Part shown: positions 12,625-25,000 of the stretch, one piece after another
Numbering within the stretch: the first letter of the stretch is position 1
Layout of the letters: every line of letters starts with the position of its first letter
From: Tetrahymena elliotti 4EA
Taxonomy: Eukaryota; Ciliophora; Oligohymenophorea; Hymenostomatida; Tetrahymenidae
Assembly (NCBI GenBank): GCA_000231825.2
Contig: JH720319.1
Location: 496,001-560,000 of the forward strand
Reading direction: 5' to 3'
Length of the DNA stretch: 64,000 nt
The notes under the pieces: model-generated
Databases searched by the model: none
The model's input: the letters and a program-made list of their open reading frames with translations, nothing else
What the model was told of the DNA's origin: nothing
Position numbers and translations under genes: made by a program

Positions 12625-13696
12625 TCATTATTAAGGTTTAAATAATATCTTTCCTGAAGACATGTTTTTGATGTATTATTTAACTGCTTAGGATCCTTCT
12701 GGAAGAGAGCATTCTTTAGAAACTTCAGTTCTTAACTCAGTTTTGATAAGATTTTTTAATTATTGAAGAGCATCTAACATCTATTCTTTAGAAATTTTTG
12801 TAAGCCATTTGGTGAGCCATAAACCTGTAATAGTTTGGTCTCTAAAGATCAATTCAGTAGGTGAAATAGAAGCTTCTTCCATGGAAAGAGCTCCATAAAC
12901 ATAAGCAGTAGATCCATTAGGCATACTTGATAAAACTTATCCTGTTAAATTTCCTGCAACAGCATCAAAGAAAATAGTGGCGTTTTATTCAGTAGCATGG
13001 GTCTTTAAAGCTGACAAAAAGCCATCATCGTTTGAGTTTAAAACTATGGTAGCTCCTTCCTTTTTAAGAATTTCTACTTACTCAGGTCTTCTAACAATAT
13101 TGATAACTTCAACTCCATGTTAGTTAAAGTATCTGACCATCATTCTTCCTAAAGCTGAGGCAGCAGCAGATTAAACAACAGCCTTGACATTAGCTTTTTT
13201 TACTGTATCAAGCATAGCAATAACAGTAAGAGGGTTAACGAATGAAGAAGCTGCTTAATTAAAAGAGACATCATCATCAATTGGCAAAACGAAATTTGCA
13301 TTTGCAGTAGTGTATTAGGCAAAAGTACCATTTTATCCACCTGCAGTAAAAGCAACTCTTTTATTCAATAAGCTATCAGCTAATTGACCACCTATACATA
13401 TAATGAATAATATAAGAAAATTTTCTTTAAATAATATAAAAAAATAAATGAATTTATTTTATTTTACCCCCACTTTTTACAACTACACCAGATCCTTCAA
13501 AACCAGGAACACAAGGAGGTTTTCTTTAGCTAGAATATGATCCCTTCAAGAAAGAAGCGTCAGAAGGATTAATAGGAGTAGATTCAACTCTAATCAAAAC
13601 TTCGTTTTCTTTAGGTTGAGGAATATCGATTTCCTTATAGACAAGAGGTTAGCCAAACTTCTCTAAGACTAAAGCATTCATTTTTTTGTTTTCCAT
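12625..13696 (-). CDS. Zinc-less MDR oxidoreductase, array copy E
   Basis: Two exons, 13696-13468 and 13391-12625 (76-nt intron, phase 1), give 331 residues, beginning MENKKMNALVLEKFG and ending with KP before two Gln codons and TGA. Conserved stretches are IPQPKENEVLI, STPINPSDASFLKG, PGFEGSGVVVKSGG, FVNPLTVIAMLD and SAAASALGRMMVRYF. Unlike the other copies, the residue before SAAAS is Gln (TAA codon) instead of His, within the cofactor-binding region. Like C and D it lacks the second intron. It is intermediate between the B/C/D group and the more diverged A and F copies. Confidence 0.9.
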
Positions 13697-14605
13697 TTCT
13701 GCTAATCCAACTATTTGTTTATTTATTGCTGAAGATTTGTTTGAATAAATTGTTATGATTTTTTTATTATTTGTTAAATTTTATGAATTTTCTAAGATAC
13801 ACTTAAATGCTAAGAAGCACTAAAATCTTAACAAATTTAAATCTTTAATCAAATAAAATTCCTGATGAATTTTAGAAATACTCTTTGATAAATATCTCAC
13901 TTGTCTCTCTAATCTTTCATCAAATTATTTTTCAGAATATCTTTCTTTAATTAAAACTTTCTTTTTATAGAAGGATACCAATATTTCTTTCATAATATTC
14001 TGAAAAATTAATAGAATTTAATTCAAAATTCGTTTTTTAAAATAGTAAATAAATTTTATTTTTCAATACATTTACAAGGATAATGAATAAGCTTGATGAT
14101 TTATCTTTAGAGTAAAAATGATTAGAGCAGAAATGATGATAAGAGATTATCAAAGATTATATGTGATTATTTTAAGTTTCAAAAAATTATTAAATTACTC
14201 ACTAAAATGCCTAAGTATAAAAATGAATTTGACACCTAAATAAATGTTCTAATATCATTGTGGGGTTTATTTATTTTAAAAATTGAGTTCTAAGGTTTAC
14301 ATATACTTTATGATGGTTAAAAAGTTTTACTTGTAATTAGTAAGGATGCAAAAGAATTGAAATTACTAACTAATATTGTTTCAATGAAAACAATTTATAA
14401 TTTTGAAGCTAATTTTACTTCTTATGGAGGTTTAAAGGTAATTATGATGTTGATATATATTAAGAATTAACTTCTAACTAAGGCTTGATTGAATTAAACA
14501 TAATTAAAAATTTTTGAAGCAATTAAGAAGGATAAAAAAGTAATGAAATTACCAACAAAAATAATTAGACATAAAATTACATTTTGAAATAGTTTTTTTA
14601 TTTAT
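13697..14605. other. Intergenic spacer with one orphan reading frame
   Basis: Spacer between copies E and F. It contains the plus-strand reading frame listed at 14096-14488, which could be chance. Otherwise AT-rich with nothing recognised. Confidence 0.5.
14096..14488 (+). CDS. Orphan reading frame, possible small protein or relic
   Basis: An uninterrupted plus-strand frame of 130 codons (ATG 14096, later ATG 14207, TGA 14486-14488) inside an intergenic stretch of the minus-strand array. The second half has mixed, non-repetitive composition (for example LHILYDGQKVLLVISKD and FTSYGGLKV) that looks more protein-like than the surrounding DNA. With only TGA as stop, frames of this length arise by chance in such AT-rich DNA, and no family is recognised. 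No introns were modelled. Confidence 0.25.
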
Positions 14606-15834
14606 TCATTATAAAGTAGGTTTAAAGAGAATTTTTCCTGCAGACATATTTTTAGTGTAAGATTCTAAGGCTTGGGCAAAGTTTTCAAGCTTTTCTTCAC
14701 CAGCAATATCAGTTTTAAGATCAGAAGTGAGAAGAGACTGAACTTTTTAAATTAATGCAATGATTTATTCAAGTTTCAATTTAGTTAACCAGATTGATAA
14801 CCAGAATCCTTTAATAGTGGCATCCTTGAAAATAAGAATTTTAGGTCCAACTAATGATTCCTATCCAGAAAGACCACCATAGACATAAACAGTAGAACCC
14901 TTTGGCATTTGGTAGATAACATCAGATGTAGTTTAACCTTTTTGTATTAAAAGAATAAAATTTTAATTTAAATTAAATAAATATAATTAAATTACCTGCA
15001 ACTGCATCAAAGAAAATAGTAGCTCCTAATTCTTCAGATAATTTGGATAATTGTTAGTTGAAGTCAGCATCAGATTAATTTAAAACATATTCTGCACCAA
15101 TAGCTTTAAGGGTATCTACTTATTCTTATCTTCTAACCAAGTTGATAACTTTAATTCCATTTTATTAGAAATATCTAGCAACCATTTTACCTAAAGCTGA
15201 AGCAGCAGCAGAATGGACAATAGCCTTAACATTAGCTTGCTTAACAATTTCTAAGAAAGCAACACAAGTCAAGGGATTAACGAAACTGCAAGAAGCTTAG
15301 TTGAATGAAAGTGTATCAGCAATAGGAACTACAGAGGTAGCTTTAGCAACAGAGAATTCAGCATAAGAACCAGATTCAGTAGAAAAGGCAACTCTCTTAT
15401 TTACCAAAGAATCAGCATAAGCACCACCTTTTAATTAGATAGAATAAGTTATATGAATTGAATTGACAGCTTTAATAATTAAAGATTTTATTCTTTTAAA
15501 TTATTTGCATTTGGTTTGATATATATGAAAAGTATTTTTTCATATTTTTGTATATCAAGCAAATAAAAATTCTACTTTGCTAAGAGTATTATTTATTTTA
15601 TTATTTTAAATGCAAATTACCTCCACTCTTGACGATGGTACCAGAACCTTCGAAACCTAAAACCTATGGGAATTTAGCTTCTCTGGCATATGAACCATTG
15701 ATGTAAGCTAAATCAGAAGGGTTAATAGGAGCTGCTTCTACTTTAATAAGTACTTAACCTTCTTAGGGTTCAGGAATTGGGAAGTCTTTAACAAACTTAG
15801 GTTGTTTGAATGATTCCATAATTAATGCTCTCAT
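14606..15834 (-). CDS. Zinc-less MDR oxidoreductase, array copy F
   Basis: Three exons (15834-15621, 15427-14996, 14937-14606) with introns of 193 and 58 nt, all phase 1, give 325 residues. The N-terminus is MRALIMESFKQPKF without the MEN leader. Motifs: IPEPQEGQVLI, AAPINPSDLAYING, GFEGSGTIVKSGG, FVNPLTCVAFLE and HSAAASALGKMVARYF. It shares the second intron position (inside the AG-(G) codon after FFDAVAG) only with copy A at the other end of the array, so A and F keep the ancestral structure. First transcribed member and most diverged from the central copies. Zinc ligands are absent. Confidence 0.9.
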
Positions 15835-17611
15835 TTTAAAATTGCTTTTTTATTATTTAAATAGGTTTTTAAGTTTTTTTCTAGTTTTAATGATTTATTA
15901 GTATTATAATTTTTTATTTATTGTCAACTTGCTTTAATTGGTTTTAGTTTTAAATAAAATTTTTATTGTCAGATTACTTTTCCTCTATTCCAGAAAAGTT
16001 CTATTTTAATGAATTAATTCAGCAAATCTAAATAAAGTTTTAATTAAAACCCACAGATAATTTACTTAATTATTCCATTCGAGAAATATTCTTTAATCAT
16101 TTACTAGTTATTTAATCGAGAGCTCACAAAAAAATTGATTCTTGATAATTAATTGAAAAACAATATACTTATCATTTACATCTTAGTTAATTTTTATTAA
16201 TTTTACATAGTCCTCTTCAAGTTAAATTGCCTATCAATTAAATTTTAACAAAATAATATATTTGAAAGCCACTTAATGTAAGATGTTTATATCAGATACT
16301 TTCTGGAATTCTTCCAATTTCTTTCTACAAATGTAAGCTAACTTAATATCCTTCTAGTACAAATTCAAAATATATTCATTTTATAAAATAATTTATTTTA
16401 ATAGAAATTTTTGTGTATTTTCTATTTTTAAATTTTCTCGCTATCCAAAAATGCATGATGATATCAATATATATTATCTTTCAAAAGGTATTTAAACATA
16501 CGAATAATCTTTGAACATATAAATTAACATGTAAATTAATTTATTAAATATTAGTTATCTTCTCAATATTTCACTTAATACATCTTTCTTTTTTCATTAA
16601 ATAAAATATTTTCTCTTTTTTTAGAGAAAAATAATAAAAACTAAATTATTATTTTATTTATCTTTTTAAGTTAATAAATCAATAAAATTTAGTGATACTA
16701 AAACTTAGCTAGTTTTTTTAATTTAAAAATAAAAACTTTAGATAAAAAAAGGCTAAAAATTATTTTTCATGAATCATTCATTCATTAACATCTATCAAAT
16801 CATTAAATTTGAACCAGTTAGTAAGTTTTTTAACAAAAAAATAACTTTTAGAAAAAATAAATGATTTCTTTATTATTTAGATTAATTTATCCTTAACTAT
16901 CTTAACTAAGAGCAAATTAATTAGAATGAGTTAAGTTGTTAAAAGTTTATTTTTGATTTAATCTCTTATTTAATATCAATTTTATTATATGATTCTCTGA
17001 TATTGCTTATTTCTTTTAATACACTATCAAGATTTTAAAATAGAATTTGTATTAATTAAAATTCAAAATTTTTAAATTTTAGATGATGAGTTAATAGGTT
17101 ATTGTTTTTATATCTGTCTGAATAAATAAACTATCATTTTTGTTCTTTTTCTGAAAAAATTTAATAATCAAAATCAACAAAAATATTATTTTCAATAAAA
17201 AATCTATATTTTTCTATCTATCTAAATGCATTAATTAATTAGAAAAATTGTTCAATAAAGTGATATTTCTAATTTATTCAACTCTTAATTCAAAAACTAA
17301 AATTTTATTTTTACACTATTTATTATCTTGCTTAAATAATTAAAACTCATAAAAAATGTTAAAATATATTTATATTAGCTGTTTAATTCAAAAATACTTA
17401 AGATTTGATGATTTACTAATTTTTCTATTATTCATTCAAATTATAGATAGAGATGCGTTTAATTTTAGTTACATCTGTGAATAATCTGACTTAGAAGAAA
17501 AGTACTTATAGTAAGCAAAAAAACAAAATAAGCAATTTTGAAGAAAGAAAATATTTTATAAAATGTTGAATATTAAAATCTATTAATAACAAATAAAGTA
17601 AAATATTTAAA
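15835..17611. other. Intergenic spacer
   Basis: About 1.8 kb of AT-rich DNA between the oxidoreductase array and the downstream end of the B-box/WD40 gene. It must include the promoter of copy F. No coding stretch, RNA or repeat was recognised. Confidence 0.55.
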
Positions 17612-20376
17612 TCAATAATTCATATAGTAAAGCTAAATTTCTCCATTTTCATGAGAAGAAACGAGCTTATTTTACAATTCATTCATTTTTAAAGAAGTCG
17701 TACCTGTATTTATACTTTCAACATCTTATATTTTAGTGAAATCAGAGAAATCATAGAAACTTGTTCTTCCTCCTCCTAGATATCCCCACATCGAAATTAC
17801 TAATATTCCCAATTTTTCAAAGAAGCAGAAAGCACTGATTTCTGTATCTTCTTTAATCTATTATATCATTTCCAATTTATCAAAATCCCATAACTTAAGT
17901 GTTTTGTCATCACTGCATGTAACGAAATACTAAATTCCTTTAACTTTAATTGGCTAAATCATATTTATTGTATCTTCATGTCCTTAGAAATGGGTAATTT
18001 CTGAAATTAGGCTTCTTGTTTTTAAATACTCTTCTTCATTCTTGATATTTTCTAGTAATTTTAACTCTTTAAACATGTAAATAGTAATGTTCTGATAGCC
18101 ACCTGTAAAAAGAAGTTCATTTATAGGATCATATTTCAATTAAAATATACTATCAACACAGTTTTCTACTTTAAAAAGTTATTTTCCTGTAAAAATGCAC
18201 CAAATCTTTATTTGCTTATCAGATCCCCCTGTAATTAAGATATCTCTGTCATCTACAAACTCTAAACACATAACACTATCTTTATGACCACTAAGTTTCT
18301 ACACTAACTAAAAAGTAAGATCCTACCAAACCAAAGCTAATTTATCTTTACCTGCACTTCCTATTAGCCTAATAATTATAATTTAATAAATCAAAATACA
18401 TTATTTAATTCTAAAAAATGTTTAATGTGTTAAAAAAGAAATTATAAAACAAATTTGCTTTTTACTTGTGCTTTTTTGAGTATTTAATTTGCATGATTCT
18501 ACCCTCATGTCCTTTGAGTGTTGCAATTAATTTTTTTTCAATAATATCCCAAACCTTAATTTATCTATCATAAGAGCATGTTGCAAGTCTTGCTTCATCT
18601 AAGAATATGACATCTTTTGCTATTCCTTCATGTGCTTTAAATTTAACTCCTACTTTAACATCTAAATTAATTTCTTGTTAGGTATAACTGCTTGAAAACA
18701 TTTATTTTTTTGCTTGTGAACAATCATAAAACTAATCATGGTCTTATTCCTAGTCAGCTTTATAAATTTCCTGTGCTTTTTTAGCCTCTATATATTCTTC
18801 TTTTTCATCTATCATGTCATTCTTTTCTTTCTTTTTTCCTCCTTTTTTTTACCTTTCTATTTCTTTTTTCTTTCCATTCTTTTTACCACCCTCATTCCTA
18901 AATTATTGAAAAATAATCATATAATCAATCATCTTCTTCTTGCTTTGTCATTACCTTTCTGAATTAGACTCATAATCACTATTATCATCTGAAGATTTTC
19001 TGCTGGTACCTTTGTTTGCTGAAATTTTATCTTATTCTTTATGAAATAAATCTTCATTTATGAATTACTATTTATTCAAACGTTCTGCTTTTGAGTTATT
19101 TTTATTAGCTTCTTCATTCCATTAGCTATCAAAGAGATCATCCATATTTGTAGATTCAGACTCTAATTTAACATCTGACATATTACCTTTAAACATCTTT
19201 TCCATTTATTTTTTATTATCTAAAAAAAAAGAAACATTATGTTAAAGAGTAGATAGGTTTGAGTATTTGATTAATTAAATTAATAAACACTCTATATATA
19301 AAATAAGTATAAAATGAAATTAAAATTTATTTTCTAATTTTCTTAATAAAAAGCAAATGATTACTTGATATTTTTTATGGCATAGCTTTTAATATAGATC
19401 TAGTCTGCTCAATAGGTTTTGCTGGAGATGCTAATTTATTTTATCCCTTTTCTAATTGCTGTTATGCTTCAATGCTATCAAATACTAAATCAGAAACCTA
19501 TTTGGTAATCACAGTGAGCTCATCAGTGATTCTGCTCATACATACTGCTATTTTATTTTTTGATTGCTCAATTTCCTAAATTTTATATTTTATTTCCTTT
19601 TAATTTTAAATTTGCTTTTTCCCTTTGAATTCTATAGCCATATTGACTGAATTGACTTTACTAACTAACACAGATATGCATTCAATTTGTTCTTCCGCAC
19701 TCGCACATTCATTTTCTAAAATATTTGAAAGTGCTTTTTGAAATGTCATATTTCCATCACCAATTGATGTATCTGTAAGAAACCTTTTCTTAATTTAAAT
19801 CTAAAAATAAAAAATTAAGGAACAGTCAGACTGAGCATGGCTGAATATAAAATATAAAGAAAGAAATTGAATTACCTAATTTTATAAATCATCTTTTAAT
19901 TTGTCAATCTATTCATTAATAATACCTTGAAAAACACTAATACATTCTTAAATACTTTAATAAGATTCAACAATCGCTCTGTTATCTTTTTCTGTAGAAA
20001 CAAACTCATTTTCCTCAAACTTTTTATAATTAGCCTAGTACTCGTTCAAAAATATTTTCAAAGGACGAATTTCATGTCCCTTATGATTATGATATTGACA
20101 AAATAGACATATAAGGCCTCTATTTTTACATTGTGTGTCTATGCAAACTTGGTTAAGAAGATTACTCTCATGCCCATCAATATCACACTCAAAATAGACA
20201 AATTTATTCTTCATCGATTCAGTTGGAAGCACCTTTTTAGGCTGCTCTTTCTTGTTAGATTATTTTTTTGATTTACTATAATAGCGATATCTTAGTTTTG
20301 GTGAATTTTTCAGTATAAAATATTGAGTTCTATTTATTTTTTTATGATTTAACTATGTATCTTATTTTTTTTGCAT
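17612..20376 (-). CDS. B-box-like zinc finger / coiled-coil / WD40 repeat protein
   Basis: Five exons (20376-19876, 19800-19365, 19219-18955, 18897-18466, 18368-17612) with introns of 75, 145, 57 and 97 nt join in consistent phase to 796 residues ending in TGA. A B-box-like zinc finger spans about residues 64-107, with ordered Cys/His ligands (CDIDGH ... CIDTQC ... CLFCQYHNHKGH). A long helical, probably coiled-coil region spans about 130-310. An acidic then Lys-rich linker (about 330-440) follows, and then seven WD40 blades, including SYDRQIKVWD, GKDKLALVW, GSDKQIKIW and SDDKTLKLWD. The layout resembles TRIM-like scaffold proteins with a propeller as substrate-binding end, but no RING finger is visible N-terminal to the B-box, so ligase activity cannot be claimed. 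The 57-nt intron is critical: without it the frame ends at TGA directly after the splice site, leaving two separate proteins. A single gene fits the phases and the tiny gap better. Confidence 0.8.
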
Positions 20377-22024
20377 CAGGTTTATTCCTTCCACCTTTCT
20401 TATAATAATTAATTGAATAAAAAACACTTAATAATAACGACAGATTTTAACAAATACCAAGCATTATCAATACATCAAAACATTCACTTTGTTAAAAGTA
20501 AATCAAGAAAATAGATACGAAATGCAAATATTTTGCTAAGAATTTTAAATTAATAAATAATATCAGAAATATATTCCCTAATTTCATTTATAAGTCCTAA
20601 ATGTTTTTTATTTAAATCTAAATACTATTGAAAAAAAATTGAAAAATTAGCCATTATTTTTAAAAATATTTGACATCTCATAATAAATTTATTTTATTTA
20701 TCTTACTTTTTCCTTGAAACTACCATAGTTTATCATTTTCATTTATCTATTAGTTAAAATAAATTTAATAATAAATGTCTTCCAAATTTCCAAATGATAA
20801 ATTTAATTTTATTTGAGTATTTCTTATCAAATAAAAATGGAATTATCTTTCAAAAACAGTAATTTTTACTTATTTATTGTTTTCATATTTTTATCAATAA
20901 AATATTTTAAACTAATTCATTAAAATTAAATATTTATTTTGTATTTTGCAAGAAGCATGGTCCATTTTGAAATTACTTACTATCTAAAATAAATCAAATC
21001 TAATCCAAAAGATCTCTCATAAGCTCTAATTATTACTTAATATGATTTATTGATCTTTTTTATTATTATAAAAATTATTTATTTTTTTCTTTAAATATTT
21101 TAATTAAAATATTTGAAATTTCAAATACATTTTCCTATTTATTTATTATTTTTGATATTAAATCTGATTAAAATAAATTTGCAAAAACTAAATCTTCACT
21201 TTTTTTATCATAAATTATTTTTTATTTCAAGATTTTATGTATTATTTGATAACTAAAATTAAATTTTTTTAAATGAAATTTTGTTAAATATTTTTTATTC
21301 AAAATTTTATTAAGAGAGTAAAAATTATAATTGATACCTATTATCAATAATATTAAACAAATAAATTTGATAATATTATTTCTGATTTATGAAAAAATAT
21401 AAATCGTATTAAATTAAAAATATTTATATTTTTTTCAATTAAAATTTAAATAATTTTATTTTTAAAATAATATTAATGTAATTTAAATAATATATTTTAA
21501 CAGATTCTTTTTAAATCTGAATTTGAAAATATCTTCTTTATTGCAAAAGGTATTAGAACTTGTTTATTTGAAAAAGATAGTTGTTAATTTATTATTTAAA
21601 AACTAAGTACTTTTCATGAAGAGTAGTCAATAAATGTAGAAAATGAAATGAAATTAAAAATTCATGCTTTTAAAATCTTTTAAAGTTTTGATAGATTTTT
21701 AAAAAATAAAAAGAGATGAGTTATGAAATCGATGAAATCTTGAAAATTACATTGATTACTAGATATATAATTATTTATTTTGTTATATTAAAGAAGCAAT
21801 ATTTAGTATATAATGATTAAGATTTTATTCTATCTATCTATCAATTTATTTAATACAAAATTTAAAAATAAGATAATATTCAATTTAATTGAAAATTTAA
21901 CATTAAGAAAGACTGTAAATTAAATAACGAAAAATTAAGTAAGGGATAGAAGGCAAAAACATTCTTCCAAAGCTTTATAAAAACATATTAATTTTTTTTC
22001 AAGACAATACTCCCTTTCTTAAAA
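20377..22024. other. Divergent intergenic (promoter) region
   Basis: About 1.65 kb of extremely AT-rich DNA between the 5' ends of the minus-strand WD40 gene and the plus-strand giant gene. It probably holds both promoters. No specific elements were recognised. Confidence 0.55.
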
Positions 22025-25000
22025 ATGAATAACCAAATTAGTAATAGGAAATTGTATTAAGATGAATAGTTTGAGAAAAATATTTTTTATAACTTATTAA
22101 TAGGCGAAGAATATTTTCCATCAAGTACAGGAAATAATAATAAGATGCAAATTAAAAAAGTATCAGATGTAGATAGCAATTCAAATTAGTTTAATAGGAA
22201 TAATTACATGAAGAGCATTTTCAAATAAAATCTATAAAATAGTTCTCTATCTTAGAATGTTGTATTTTAAAGCTTTAGAAATTAGTCATCACCCTCACCT
22301 TAATACAATTAACAATAAGCAATAACAGGAAGAAGATTAGATAACTAATCTATTAGCATTAATACCCATTCTTCCTCAACTAAAATGTTATAAATATGTA
22401 AAATAAAATTCTTCAAATATATCAAAGTTTGGATTAATATTTATTTTATTTAATGCTTATCTTTATTTTTTAAATTATTGCTGCAATCATTTAAAAGCAA
22501 ACATATATTTAAGAGTTTAAATGTTAAATTGTCAATTATTTAAAAGAAAGACTTCCTTTGATGAATGAAAGCTCTAGAAAGAGAATGAACTCAGAAACTG
22601 AGTCAAGTTTGTTTACAAACAGGAATTTACTTTTACCTGGAGAATAAAATTAAGCAGATGTACAGGTAGGAGATAATATCTCTATGATTAAATGTGAATC
22701 AGCAAGAGTATCTTAAAAAACCTAAATGAAGAATGCATAGAATTTTTTTAGTTCAGTTAAGAAGTTACCATAAAAATAAAATGAATTTTAGTTATAGCAG
22801 GCAAGTAAAGATGCAAAATATGGAATAGTTTAATCTAATTACTAAACTTCTTCAAATTAACAAATAAATATTGGAATAGATTAGGAAAAAATAGAAAGTA
22901 GTAGCAAAGGTTTTGACTAAATGGAGAACAAAAACAAAATAGGGAATAATAAAAAGTGTACAAGTCCAAAAAATTTTGACAATAGTAAAAAAGAGATTAA
23001 AAAAAGAATGGAAATTAAAAAAGAAATGTTGGCTGCTACTTTAAGCCCTAATAATACAAATAATTCTAAATAAATTAGCACAAATGATGGCAGCAACAAA
23101 GAAAATATGGATTAGATTTTATAATCTTAAGAGGTAGTTTTATAGTAGTAATTAGATTAAAATAATATGTAAATACCACAAAAATCAAATAAAAAAGTAA
23201 ATAGAAAGAGTGCTTCATAAACATTCTCACCAACACAAATTAAACATATTTAAAAGCTCCTAAACAATAAAGAATCAAAGAAAAAGAAAAAAAACTAACT
23301 CTTTCTTTACAATAACTTGTCACCAAAAACCTTAGCTAAATAGCTGTAGTTTGAAATTTCAGGGTCTTTATCTACAAAAGCATAAAACTTGATGTAAGAA
23401 ATAAATACAGGTACTAAAAATAATAATAATTTTGAAAACAGCAATAAGTAAATATTACATATTTAAAATGGTAAAAGCAAAGAAAGTAATAACCTATTTA
23501 ATGAAGAATTAAATAAATTTGATAATGCTATTTGCTTGAATCAAAACTATATGAGATCAAATAATAATGAATAGAAATCTTCATAACATTCTTCCATTTC
23601 TGATTTGGTTATGCAAGTTAGTTCAAAATAAAAAAATAAAAAGAGTATTTCAAATGCAGGTCATATACTAAATTAAAATTAATAAAATGGGCAAAGTAGA
23701 TAAGCTTCTTTAAGTAAAAAAAAATAATAAAATTCAAGTAATAATAGTAGCACATTACATGCTGTTCATAAGAAACAAAATTCTATATCTAGCATATAAA
23801 AAATGATTAATAATGAAAATAATAGTAATATAAACAATTCCCCTCCTCACAAATCCCATAGACATACAGCAAGTCTCTAAATGAGTTCTTCTTAGCCTTA
23901 AATTTAGATCTATAACTAGGATTTGAAAAGACAAAAATCAGAAGAATTTTTATAATTTATTAATGAAAATGCAACAAAAATCCAAAGTAATTTTATTATT
24001 TGTTAATCAATTTTAAATTTTTTTAAAATTAAAAGAGGAAATTGAAGATAAAAAAAAGAAAGAAGAACAAGAAAAATAAAAAAAGCTTATTGAAAAAGCT
24101 TTGTTAAAATAAAAAAATGAAACAATTAGATAAAAAAATTTTATGAGATACACAATTAAGCAGGCATCTTCTAAAAGCAAGCAATAAAATTAGTAGAATA
24201 TTATTCAGAGCAAAACTTCAAATGAAACTTCCAAGAAAATCAATCTATTATTTAAGAGTGTATAGTCTAAATAAAATTAATTATTAAGTCAAGCAGAATA
24301 TAAAAGTGTAGTAAAATCACCTAAAAACTAAAAGAAAATAGATCCCAAGCAAAGACGTATAAATCTAGGATTAGAATGTCTAAACTAGCTAAATGAATCT
24401 GCAATATAGAGTTTAATTCATAGTAAAATAAGAATTTAAAATTTAAAAATAATTGTTTATCTTTTATATACAGATTAAAAAATCAGAGCGACTTAATCAG
24501 TACACTTAAAAGATGAGAGTAAAAGTAAAAAAAAATTAGATATTTTTTTTCTTTAAACATTATTTTTTCATTTTTAGGGGCATTTTCTCCAGAAGAAAAG
24601 AAATCAATCTAAGAGTTCATGATAATTAAGAAGAAACAATTAGATCAAGATCTTGAAAACTAAAAAAAAGATAAATTAATGAAACAGCAAAAGCTGAGAT
24701 TAAATCTAGAAAGCTTAAAAAATGAAATAAAAGAGTAAATTAGTTCTTGTAAATCTTCTAAAGGAGGATTCAATTAAAACTCAAATAATTTATCTAATGG
24801 CCAATAAAATTCATCTTCTAAAAAAGCTAAAAGCTCTAATAAGCATTTTAAGAGCTTAACTTTTTCTGGTCCGCAATTTGATAATCTTGTGCACTCAGGT
24901 TCTTTGTATATTTCATAAATGGATACAAATAAGCCAGACTAATTTTCAAACACAAATTAAAACTAGCAAGATGGTAATATTTTAAATAAAATATTGATTA

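Noticed and set aside
18898..18954. Splitting the B-box/WD40 gene into two genes
   Set aside because: The gap would be about 57 nt with no room for terminator and promoter, and a GT..AG intron restores the frame exactly. Kept as an alternative in the entry.
18738..23099. Hydrophobic reading frames such as plus 18738-18962 and minus 22917-23099
   Set aside because: They are antisense to Lys/Glu-rich exons, which always give Phe/Leu/Ser-rich shadows on the other strand.
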